DNA from: Roseiarcus sp050015935
Lineage (GTDB): Bacteria > Pseudomonadota > Alphaproteobacteria > Rhizobiales > Beijerinckiaceae
Length of the DNA: 18,909 bases
Assembly: GCA_050015935.1 (NCBI GenBank)
Contig: JBEKAL010000042.1
Span: 1 to 18,909 of the forward strand
Direction: 5' to 3'
The notes under the pieces are model-generated. The model made no database searches, was not told the DNA's origin, and saw only the letters and a list, made by a program, of their open reading frames with translations. Each line of letters begins with the position of its first letter. Within the stretch, counting starts at the first letter, position 1. The position numbers and the translations under genes are program-made. Positions 8,372 through 15,125 of this stretch are shown here, piece by piece.

Positions 8372-9898
8372 ATGAAAGGACTTCTTATCGCTTATTCGAT
8401 TGGATTGGGTCTGGCATCGGGATCAGCCTTCGCGGCCGATATGCCTGTGACAGCCGCGCCGGGCGTTGCCGCGCCAGCGCCAACCCCGCCCGTCTACACA
8501 TGGACCGGCTGTCACCTCAACGGCGGCGCCGGCTACGGCATGTGGAAGCAGGATCATTACGGCGAAACACTTACGCCGTTAACGCAATTAACCCCGACCG
8601 TCAGCACCGGCGCCGAAGGCTGGCTCGGCACCGTTGGCGCCGGCTGCGACTATCAGGCCGGCTCGCGCTGGCTGATCGGCGCTTTTGGTGATTACAACCT
8701 CATGAACGCCGTCTACGGCGGGACCTTCCAGGAGCCGTATTGGGGCTGGATAGCTAACGAAACAGAGCAGGGCGCGTGGGCCGTTGGCGGCCGGATCGGT
8801 TATCTCGTCACCCCCAAGCTGCTGAGCTACGTCAACGTCGGCTTCACTCAGGCGCACGCGGGTCAAATAAATCTTTTGAGCGATACGGTGCCGGCAGTTG
8901 CGCCGGCCCCTTGCGGGGCCGGTCCTTGTTTCATCCCAGCGCACTCCGATAACGGTTGGTTCATTGGCAGCGGCGTGGAATATTCGCTATCGGATATTTT
9001 TCCGTTCCCTGGCCTATTCTGGCGCACGGACTATCGGTACTCCCGGTACAACAGCGCCGATCTCCCCATTCTGACCTCCACGGGGGCGCCGGTCTCGGCG
9101 AGTGGCGAGCACATGCGGAAGGACGTACAGACCGTTACCACCGGCCTGGTCTGGCGCTTCAACGTCGACGGGCCTCCATCCGGATCAGCCCCCGCGGCCG
9201 ATATGCCTGTGACAGCCGCGCCGGGCGTTGCCGCGCCAGCGCCAACCCCGCCCGTTTACACGTGGACCGGCTGTCACCTCAACGGCGGCGCCGGCTACGG
9301 CATGTGGGAGCAAGACCATTACACGTATGATCTACCGCAGACCGGCAGCACCGGTGGCGAAGGCTGGGTCGGCACGGTGGGCGCCGGCTGCGACTACCAG
9401 ACCGGCTCGTGGGTGATCGGTGTCCTCGCCGATTACGACTTCATGCATCTGTCGGGCTCCTTCAAGGACCCGTTCTTGGGCTACATAGGTAACCAAACCG
9501 CGAGTGCAGCTTGGGCTGTCGGCGGCCGGATCGGTTATCTCGTCACCCCCAAGCTGCTGACCTACATCAATGGCGGCGTCCCCCAGACGCGCTTCGACCG
9601 GATAAATCTGCTCTCGCCCTCATCCTCACCAACTCCTTATTTTTACCCGGCCCGCACATATCCTTTCGGCTACTTTTGGGGCGGCGGCACCGAATACGCC
9701 CTAGGGGATATTGTTCCATTAAAGGGACTGTTCTGGCGTACCGAATACCGGTACTTCGAGTACTGGAGTGGCATTAGGCTTCCGCTACTCATGAACACGG
9801 GGTCTTCGACGAGCCCATCGCGGACAATTTCCTTCGGCAAGGACGAGCAGACCATTACCAGCGGGTTCGTCTGGCGCTTCAACTTCGGCGGGCCTTGA
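8372..9898 (+). CDS. Outer membrane protein with two fused Omp25/RopB-like beta-barrels
   Basis: A 508-residue outer membrane protein. The signal peptide is residues 1-21 (cleavage after SAFA). Two homologous units follow. Unit 1 (about 22-264) and unit 2 (about 276-505) each start ADMPVTAAPGVAAPAP, continue TWTGCHLNGGAGYGMW, and share GAGCDYQ, AWAVGGRIGYLVTPKLL, GLFWRT.YRY and a terminal VWRFN strand. A single small alphaproteobacterial barrel is about 230-260 residues, so this is twice the norm. The linker after the first VWRFN (260-264) reads DGPPSGSAPAAD, where SGSAPAAD matches the end of the gene's own signal peptide (SGSAFAAD). That suggests an in-frame tandem duplication. Each unit has a Cys pair, near 47 and 92 in unit 1 and equivalents in unit 2. 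Codon use is looser than in the neighbours. Family assignment rests on architecture; no ligand is known. Confidence 0.85.
   Translation: MKGLLIAYSIGLGLASGSAFAADMPVTAAPGVAAPAPTPPVYTWTGCHLNGGAGYGMWKQDHYGETLTPLTQLTPTVSTGAEGWLGTVGAGCDYQAGSRWLIGAFGDYNLMNAVYGGTFQEPYWGWIANETEQGAWAVGGRIGYLVTPKLLSYVNVGFTQAHAGQINLLSDTVPAVAPAPCGAGPCFIPAHSDNGWFIGSGVEYSLSDIFPFPGLFWRTDYRYSRYNSADLPILTSTGAPVSASGEHMRKDVQTVTTGLVWRFNVDGPPSGSAPAADMPVTAAPGVAAPAPTPPVYTWTGCHLNGGAGYGMWEQDHYTYDLPQTGSTGGEGWVGTVGAGCDYQTGSWVIGVLADYDFMHLSGSFKDPFLGYIGNQTASAAWAVGGRIGYLVTPKLLTYINGGVPQTRFDRINLLSPSSSPTPYFYPARTYPFGYFWGGGTEYALGDIVPLKGLFWRTEYRYFEYWSGIRLPLLMNTGSSTSPSRTISFGKDEQTITSGFVWRFNFGGP
8415..8560 (+). repeat. Direct repeat inside the outer membrane protein gene, copy 1
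   Basis: These 146 bp match 9177-9322 at a constant offset of 762 bp (254 codons), with 8 mismatches by my count. The repeat covers the end of the signal peptide, the Ala/Pro linker and the first barrel strand. A second block (ggcggccggatcggttatct onward, from 8786) recurs from 9521 at offset 735, so 27 bp (nine codons) differ in between. Confidence 0.95.
9177..9322 (+). repeat. Direct repeat inside the outer membrane protein gene, copy 2
   Basis: Second copy of 8415-8560. It carries the remnant of the signal peptide end in which Phe is changed to Pro (SAFA to SAPA). It marks the junction between the two barrels. The run with no mismatch over the Ala/Pro linker points to a recent duplication or gene conversion. 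Confidence 0.95.
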
Positions 9899-10110
9899 CG
9901 CACGCGCCGGTTCCAAAGCCTGATGTCCCCGCATTTGCCAACCGCTCGCCAATTAGCCGACGCGGTGATCGAAGAGACCACTGTTTTGCTGCGCTGCAGT
10001 TCGTCCGGTTGTGACCCATAAGTGCCATGGAACTGACTGTGAGCTTGCTCTATCCAAGGGGTCCGTTTGCGACTATCCACGTCAGCGCCAGCACGGAACG
10101 GCGCAGTCAC
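9899..10110. other. Non-coding stretch after the outer membrane protein gene
   Basis: No gene, terminator or RNA that I recognise. Base composition is more balanced than in the flanking genes. A - strand frame crosses it, but it also runs through the repeats and has no family features. It could be decayed coding DNA. Confidence 0.4.
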
Positions 10111-10171
10111 CGCGAAGCGGGCGAAGCGCAGCGGACCAGCCGCGAAGCGGCGGACGAACGTTATGCGTTCG
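10111..10171. repeat. Short intergenic repeats and hairpin
   Basis: CGCGAAGCGG occurs at 10111-10120 and again at 10141-10150, 30 bp apart, with GCGAAGCG between. A 6 bp hairpin CGAACG-TTATG-CGTTCG follows at 10155-10171. The block CCGCCGCTTCGC (read on the - strand) also occurs inside the element at 18604-18771, so both probably belong to one group of intergenic repeats. Confidence 0.5.
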
Positions 10172-10212
10172 CCTGGACTTGACGGCGACGGGCCGATGTG
10201 GCCGTCAGCCGA

Positions 10213-10303
10213 CAAAGATGTGTGAATGTCGTAGCCCCCACATGGGGGGAGGGAATATCGGCGCCCCGTGTTAGCGCCCATGGGGCTTGTCCCGGCCATG
10301 ACG
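10213..10303 (-). repeat. Intergenic repeat element, right copy (inverted)
   Basis: Read on the - strand, it starts CGTCATGGCCGGG and ends TTCACACATCTTTG, with a CCTCCCCCCATGTGGGGG centre. It is the same element as 7981-8088 in opposite orientation and about 17 bp shorter. It lies 24 bp from the FUSC gene stop, so the two copies bracket the outer membrane protein gene. Confidence 0.75.
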
Positions 10304-10327
10304 CGCCATTGGTTCCGGCCATTGGTG

Positions 10328-12403
10328 TCACGCGGCCGCCGCAGCGCGCCGGTATTCGCGCGCCGCGGCGAGAAGCGCGAGCGCCGCGTTCTTCAGCGGC
10401 GCGGGGACCAGTTCGTCGCCGTCTTCGCTCGCCGGTTCGGCGTCGGCCTTGGCGGCAAGGCGCTGGGCGAGCCAAACGCGCGCCGCTTTCGCTTCGGCCT
10501 CAGCCTCGTCCGCGCCGTTTCCCGCCGCGCGCAACGCCAGACGCATCGCCGAGAGATGCGCGATGACGACGTGGCCGGCGATCAGCATCGCCGCCATTTC
10601 GTCGAGGCCGCGTTGCGCCGCGCGCGGCTCGCCGCCCATGCGGGCGGCCGAATCGGACAGCGCGGCGATCGCCTCGATGACGCCTTTGCGCGCCATGCGA
10701 TAGTCCTGGTCCGACGCGTCCCAGCGTAGCGCGACCGAAGCGAAGGCGGCGATTTGCGCGATGAGCCGCGCCGCCAGACGCGGCGCCTCGTCGAACTCCC
10801 AGCGCGGCCAGACATGGCTGAAGAGATGCGCGATCGCCGCGCCGACGATCGTATCGGCGAGGCGGGCCAGGACCGGCGCCGCCTCGGCCGGGTTGATCAG
10901 ATGCAGGGAGACCAGCGCCGTCACCGAGGCGCCGACCGACGCGAGGCGATAGTTGGAGCGTATGAAGCCATGCGTCAGCGCCAGCGAGAGGCCTTGAACG
11001 ATCACCAGCGCGCCGATCGGCGCATAGGCGACGGCGACGGCGGCGATCACGCAGCCGACCAAGGTCCCCACGATCCGATCGTCGCGGCGCTGACGCGTCC
11101 ATCCGTAGCTCGCGCGCATGATGACGGCGATCGTCAGCAGCACCCAATTGCCGTGCGCCGCGCCGCCGAGCGACACCGCGACGACCGCGCCGGCGATCAT
11201 CGCCGCGGCGAGCCGCGCAGCGTAGCGAAACACCGGCGAATCCGGAGTGAGCTGCGCCGCCAGCAGGCGCGGGTCGTAGGAGCGGCGCGGCGCGAAAGAG
11301 GCAAGATCGACTTGCCCGATCGCCGCCGTCGCCGCCGCGTCGTCGCTCAAGGCGCGCTCGAGGCGGCGGATGTGGCCGCGGGCGTCGACGAGACGCTGCA
11401 TCGTCGTTTCAATCGCGGCGCGCTCGGCCGGGCTCGCCTCCTCGCCCGCGACGAGGCGCGCCGCCTCGCGGCGCATGGCGGCGGTCGCCACGGCATGGCC
11501 GGGCGGCAGACGCGGCTTGGCGCTGGTCAGCAATTCGAGGCTGAGATGCTGTAGATCGAGCGCCCCGGCGCGCAAGGCGACGCCGATGCGCGCCAGCAAG
11601 GTCCGCGCCGCGTCGACGCCGCGCAATCGCGGAAGATCGCATTGGGCCGCGACCAGCGCGTCGAAGGCGTCGAGCAGAATGCCGATCGTCGCGGCGAGCC
11701 GCACCCGTTCGGGCGTGGCGCGCGGCCTCTCGAGAAGCAAAGCGCGCGCCGCCTGCAATTGCTCGGCCAAGGCGGCCTGCTGGCGGATCGCCGCGCCGTA
11801 GACCTCGGTCGTATCGATCCCCGGATCGGTGAAGCGCGCGATCGCTCTGAGATAGGCGGCCAATTCGCGAAAGCACTCGCTCGCCATCAAGCGCCGGTCG
11901 CTGGCGCCGCTCAGCCGCGTCGCGATCAGCGCGAGGCCGATGTAGAGAAGGCCGCCGGCCGCGAATATCGCCTCGTCATCGAACGCCTGCGCGAGGCCGG
12001 CGCGCGGCAGGCCCATGACGAAGACCATCGGCACCAGCAACTGCGCGCTCAACGCCAGGGCCCAGCGGCCGTAGCCGGTCACCATCCCCGCGCAGAACGC
12101 GATGACGCCGATGGCGATGATCTCGCCGAGCGCCGAGCCGCCCGCGATCTGAATCGCGCAGGTCGACGCGAGCGCGAACGAGAAGCCGACGAGCACGGTC
12201 TGCGCCTTGACGCGCCACGGAGCGGGAAAGTCGCTGATGCTCGCCGAAATCGCGCCGAGCGTCGCGGGCTGGCCGGCGGCGAAACCGAGCAGCGCGGAGG
12301 CCGCCACCGACACCGCGATGACGATGGCCCCGACGCTCAGCCCGTTGACGATATGCTGCCCGACGAAGAGTTTGAGCAGGGTCGGGGAACGGAACCAGCG
12401 CAT
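10328..12403 (-). CDS. FUSC-family inner membrane protein (YccS/AaeB-like)
   Basis: A 691-residue membrane protein of the fusaric acid resistance/aromatic acid exporter group. It has the two-half layout of the family: an N-terminal membrane block (about 15-180, beginning LLKLFVGQHIVNGLSVGAIV), a soluble alpha-helical middle, a second membrane block (about 375-500) and a helical Ala-rich tail. The second block holds GNWVLLTIAVIMRASYGWTR and RRDDRIVGTLVGCVIA, the FUSC-type motif. The start is set at ATG 12403, preceded by GAGAG, because the hydrophobic domain begins there. The frame stays open to 12760, but that stretch overlaps an unrelated broken gene. No membrane-fusion or outer membrane partner (AaeA-type) is adjacent, so transport of a specific compound is not supported. 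Confidence 0.88.
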   Translation of the reverse strand: MRWFRSPTLLKLFVGQHIVNGLSVGAIVIAVSVAASALLGFAAGQPATLGAISASISDFPAPWRVKAQTVLVGFSFALASTCAIQIAGGSALGEIIAIGVIAFCAGMVTGYGRWALALSAQLLVPMVFVMGLPRAGLAQAFDDEAIFAAGGLLYIGLALIATRLSGASDRRLMASECFRELAAYLRAIARFTDPGIDTTEVYGAAIRQQAALAEQLQAARALLLERPRATPERVRLAATIGILLDAFDALVAAQCDLPRLRGVDAARTLLARIGVALRAGALDLQHLSLELLTSAKPRLPPGHAVATAAMRREAARLVAGEEASPAERAAIETTMQRLVDARGHIRRLERALSDDAAATAAIGQVDLASFAPRRSYDPRLLAAQLTPDSPVFRYAARLAAAMIAGAVVAVSLGGAAHGNWVLLTIAVIMRASYGWTRQRRDDRIVGTLVGCVIAAVAVAYAPIGALVIVQGLSLALTHGFIRSNYRLASVGASVTALVSLHLINPAEAAPVLARLADTIVGAAIAHLFSHVWPRWEFDEAPRLAARLIAQIAAFASVALRWDASDQDYRMARKGVIEAIAALSDSAARMGGEPRAAQRGLDEMAAMLIAGHVVIAHLSAMRLALRAAGNGADEAEAEAKAARVWLAQRLAAKADAEPASEDGDELVPAPLKNAALALLAAAREYRRAAAAA

Positions 12404-12420
12404 CAACGCTCTCGCGCGGC

Positions 12421-12442
12421 CGGGCGCGCGCCGGGCGCGCGC
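12421..12442. repeat. Two tandem 11 bp GC repeats before the FUSC gene
   Basis: CGGGCGCGCGC occurs twice in direct succession (12421-12431, 12432-12442), 18 bp upstream of the FUSC start codon. It may be simple low-complexity sequence or an unstable leader. Confidence 0.6.
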
Positions 12443-12467
12443 GGTCCTAATCTCGCCGAAGCGCGGC

Positions 12468-12868
12468 CTAGACCTTGACGAACGGACATCCGCCCTTTTT
12501 CCAGAGGCCGCCACGCGTCCTCCGCCTTGATGGTGGAAACAAGCTTGAAATAATCCCAGTCGCCCTTCGATTCGACAAGAGTCTTGCTCGCGAGCCGATG
12601 CATCGGACGCAATTTGCGCCCGTCGACGCGGATCGAACGCTTGCCGAAAACCGGATCGTCGGCAAGGGATCGCCTTCGTCGCGTCGACGAGCTCGACGCC
12701 GTCGTCGGCGCTCTGGATCCGGGCTCTCGCCTTCATCGGACGCTTGGTTGCGGCGCCCATGCCTGCGTGCGCGTCGTCGGGCGTCGTCTTCGCGAGACGG
12801 GCCGGCTGGAAGCGCTTGGCGAAGGCGCGCGCGGCCGCGCTTGCGCGGGTTATCGAAACCTCATACTG
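12468..12868 (-). pseudogene. Remnant of a branched-chain-amino-acid-type ABC substrate-binding protein
   Basis: Read on the - strand in three frames, about 130 residues match what I know of the C-terminus of periplasmic binding proteins of the LivJ/UrtA type. The pieces in order are RAFAKRF, PDDAHAG, DDGVELVDATKAI, then (shifted) ADDPVFGKRSIRVDGRKLRP, ESKGDWDYFKLVSTIKAEDA and WRPLEKG, then (shifted again) GGCPFVKV and a TAG stop at 12470-12468. The first shift is an extra C near 12674; the second is an extra base just after GAAAAAGGG, near 12495. The reading breaks at a stop at 12871-12869, so the N-terminal two thirds are missing. No permease or ATPase of that transporter is present. The gene is dead here unless the shifts are sequencing errors, and even then it is truncated. 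Confidence 0.75.
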
Positions 12869-12869
12869 C
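12841..12869 (+). promoter_or_regulatory. Weak candidate promoter for the cobalamin uptake operon
   Basis: TTGCGC (12841-12846) and TACTGC (12864-12869) are 17 bases apart, shortly before the riboswitch. The match to consensus is poor. It is offered because transcription must begin somewhere between here and 12885. Confidence 0.22.
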
Positions 12870-12884
12870 TATTTCGTCATTGGC

Positions 12885-12904
12885 GATCCGGCGCGAGCCG
12901 GATC
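12885..12904 (+). other. Perfect hairpin abutting the riboswitch 5' end
   Basis: GATCCGGC pairs with GCCGGATC over 8 bp across a GCGA (GNRA) tetraloop. Its last four bases (GATC, 12901-12904) are also the first bases of the riboswitch closing stem, so both cannot be fully paired at once. Confidence 0.7.
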
Positions 12905-13072
12905 AAACGGGAACGCGGTGCGGTCCGATCCTTAAAGGGTTCGGGCTTATGCCGCGGCTGCCCCCGCAACTGTAAGCGGCGAGCCGCTCTCCATTTGATC
13001 CACTGGGACTTTGGCGTCCTGGGAAGGAGGAGAGGGGCGGGAACCCGCGAGCCAGGAGACCGGCCTTTGATC
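12901..13072 (+). promoter_or_regulatory. Cobalamin riboswitch controlling btuBFCD
   Basis: An adenosylcobalamin/cobalamin aptamer upstream of btuB. Conserved blocks in order are CGGGAACGCGGTG (12908-12920), GCTGCCCCCGCAACTGTAAG (12957-12976), CCACTG (13000-13005), GGGAAGG (13021-13027) and the B12 box GCCAGGAGACCGGCC (13051-13065). The closing stem P1 is visible as GATCAAA (12901-12907) with TTTGATC (13066-13072). B12 binding is expected to lower expression of the uptake genes. With the ribosome site 34 nt downstream and no terminator T-run, control is probably translational. A second TTTGATC at 12994-13000 can also pair with the 5' strand. Confidence 0.93.
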
Positions 13073-13087
13073 GTGCAACCTTGAGGC

Positions 13088-13104
13088 GCCGTCGGTGGGA
13101 CGGC
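13088..13104 (+). promoter_or_regulatory. Hairpin directly before the btuB ribosome site
   Basis: GCCGTC (13088-13093) and GACGGC (13099-13104) form a 6 bp stem with loop GGTGG. GGAGG at 13106-13110 begins one base after the stem, and the ATG is at 13115. This is the likely expression platform of the riboswitch. Whether its loop makes the kissing contact known in cobalamin riboswitches is not shown by sequence alone. Confidence 0.5.
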
Positions 13105-13114
13105 CGGAGGAACC

Positions 13115-15121
13115 ATGTTCAAAGCCGCATTCCGGCCCGCCAGTCGGGCCGCGTTGATCGCTATCGCGCTGCCTTGCGCGCTCGCCCCACGTGCGCGCGC
13201 CGACGAATTGCCCGAAATCGTGGTGACGGCCGACCGCATCGAGGAGCCGGTCGGCCAGACCGGCGCCTCGGTGACGATCAACCCCCGCGCCGAAGTCGAG
13301 AAACTGGGCGCGAAGGGCCTCGCCGACGTCTTGCGCGGGGTTGCCGGCCTCGACGTCGTCGAAACCGGCGGCGTCGGCGCCGTGACCGAGGTCCGCCTGC
13401 GCGGCTCGAGCCCCGGCGAAACCCTGGTCCTGATCGACGGCGTGCGCATCGGCAATCCGTCGTCGACCGACGGTTCGGTCGATTTCGGCAATCTTTCCGC
13501 CGTCGACATCGAGCGCATCGAGGTGCTGCGCGGGCCGCAATCGGCGCTCTATGGATCGGACGCGATGGGCGGCGTCATCAACATCATCACCCGCAAGGGC
13601 GGCAAGACGCCGCGTCGCTCGGTGACGGTGGAGGCGGGCAGCTACGGCACGATCTCGACGAGAGCGACGATGTCGGGCGGCGACGACGTCTGGACCTATT
13701 CGCTGGGCGTCAATGCGCTGCACACCGACGGCTTTCCCCGCTACGGCTACCGCATCGACCGGCCGCTGGCGCAATTGCTCCCCTACACCAACCCGCCCCT
13801 GCCGCCCTTGCCGGCTGACGATCCGACCGACAAGGGGGGCGCGAGCGGGCGATTTTCCTATCGCCTCTCCGACGACGTCGCCATCGACGCCGGCTTCTCG
13901 CTGTTCGGCAACGCGCTGCGTTTCGACAACCCTTACGCGATGATCGCATCGGACGTGTTCAGCCACTACAACGTCTCGCAGACGACGATCGCCGACGGCT
14001 TCGTGCGCGCGACCGCCAATTCGTTCGGCGGCCTGCTGCGCAACCAGCTCACGGTCTTCAGCAACGATACGAACAGCAACATCTGGGAAGCGGAAGGTTG
14101 CTTCGACGCTTCCTACACAGCGTTCAATTGCCGCTCCGGCTATCAGGGCGCGCGTTACGGCGCGGAATATCAGGGCGATCTGAAGCTCGGCGCCTTCGGC
14201 GCGCTGACTCTTGGCGCGCGCAGCGAGATCGAGACCGCGAGCGCGTCGCAGAGCCCCAATCCGAACGATGGGTCGTTCACGCCGATCCGGGCGCAGCAGA
14301 CGACGAATTCGGTCTTCGCCGAGCATCGCCTGACGCTCGGCGACCGCCTCGACGTCACGTTCGGCGGGCGCGTCGACGCGATCGAACAGGGGCAGACCTT
14401 CGAGACCTGGCGCGCGACCGCGGCTTATCGGATCGACGAGACGGGAACCAAGCTGCGCGCGAGCGTCGGCACCGGCGACAAGGCTGCGACGCTCTATCAG
14501 CGCTTCAGTCAGTACGGCGATCCGACCTTGGCGCCCGAGCAGAGCTTCGGCTTCGACGCCGGGATCGACCAGAAGTTCTTCGGCGGACGCTTCACCGCGT
14601 CGGCGACGGTCTTCGACACGAGCTACCGCAATCTCATCGATTTCGGTTACGACGTTTCGTGCACTCCCGCTCAGAACAGTCTCGACGGCTGCTATTACAA
14701 CGTCGGTCGCGCGGAGACCAAGGGCGTCGAACTCTCGGCCGACGCGGTCCTCGTTCCGGACGCGTGGCGCGCGCGGGCGAGCTACACCTATCTCGACGCG
14801 CGCGACCTCGTTACGGGCGCCCAACTGTTGCAGCGCCCGCGCGACAAGGGCGCGCTGTCGCTGATTTACGACGGCATCGCCAAGCTCGAGCTGGAGTCCC
14901 GGTTGACGCTGGTCGGATCGCGGCTGGACTACGGCCTCACGACCCCGAGCGTGACGCTCGCGCCCTACGCCAAGCTCGATTTCCTCGCCAACTACAAGTT
15001 CAATGACAATTTCACGATGTTCGGCCGCATCGAGAACGTGACCGACGCACGCTACGAGGAAGTGTACAATTATGGCACGGCCGGGCGCTCCTATTACGCG
15101 GGGATGACTTACAGTTGGTGA
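13115..15121 (+). CDS. btuB: TonB-dependent vitamin B12 receptor
   Basis: A 668-residue outer membrane receptor that imports cobalamin with energy from TonB-ExbBD. The signal peptide is residues 1-29 (cleavage after RARA). The TonB box EIVVTADRI follows at about 34-42. The plug domain spans about 45-160, with VRLRGSSPGETLVLIDGVRI and the family motif IEVLRGPQSALYGSDAMGGV. The 22-strand barrel runs to the C-terminus and ends in the aromatic residue Trp (MTYSW). Two close Cys pairs (in the segments around CFDASYTAFNC and CTPAQNSLDGC) may brace outer loops. GGAGG lies 4 bases before the ATG. The cobalamin riboswitch upstream and btuFCD downstream make B12 or a corrinoid the likely ligand. The btuF ATG follows the stop by 4 bp. 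Confidence 0.94.
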   Translation: MFKAAFRPASRAALIAIALPCALAPRARADELPEIVVTADRIEEPVGQTGASVTINPRAEVEKLGAKGLADVLRGVAGLDVVETGGVGAVTEVRLRGSSPGETLVLIDGVRIGNPSSTDGSVDFGNLSAVDIERIEVLRGPQSALYGSDAMGGVINIITRKGGKTPRRSVTVEAGSYGTISTRATMSGGDDVWTYSLGVNALHTDGFPRYGYRIDRPLAQLLPYTNPPLPPLPADDPTDKGGASGRFSYRLSDDVAIDAGFSLFGNALRFDNPYAMIASDVFSHYNVSQTTIADGFVRATANSFGGLLRNQLTVFSNDTNSNIWEAEGCFDASYTAFNCRSGYQGARYGAEYQGDLKLGAFGALTLGARSEIETASASQSPNPNDGSFTPIRAQQTTNSVFAEHRLTLGDRLDVTFGGRVDAIEQGQTFETWRATAAYRIDETGTKLRASVGTGDKAATLYQRFSQYGDPTLAPEQSFGFDAGIDQKFFGGRFTASATVFDTSYRNLIDFGYDVSCTPAQNSLDGCYYNVGRAETKGVELSADAVLVPDAWRARASYTYLDARDLVTGAQLLQRPRDKGALSLIYDGIAKLELESRLTLVGSRLDYGLTTPSVTLAPYAKLDFLANYKFNDNFTMFGRIENVTDARYEEVYNYGTAGRSYYAGMTYSW

Positions 15122-15125
15122 GGAC

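Noticed and set aside
8415..9322. CRISPR or short tandem array in the outer membrane protein gene
   Set aside because: There are only two copies, in frame, 762 bp apart and coding; this is a domain duplication.
12404..12760. 119-residue N-terminal extension of the FUSC protein
   Set aside because: It runs out of frame through a broken binding-protein gene and is Arg-rich; the membrane domain begins right after ATG 12403.
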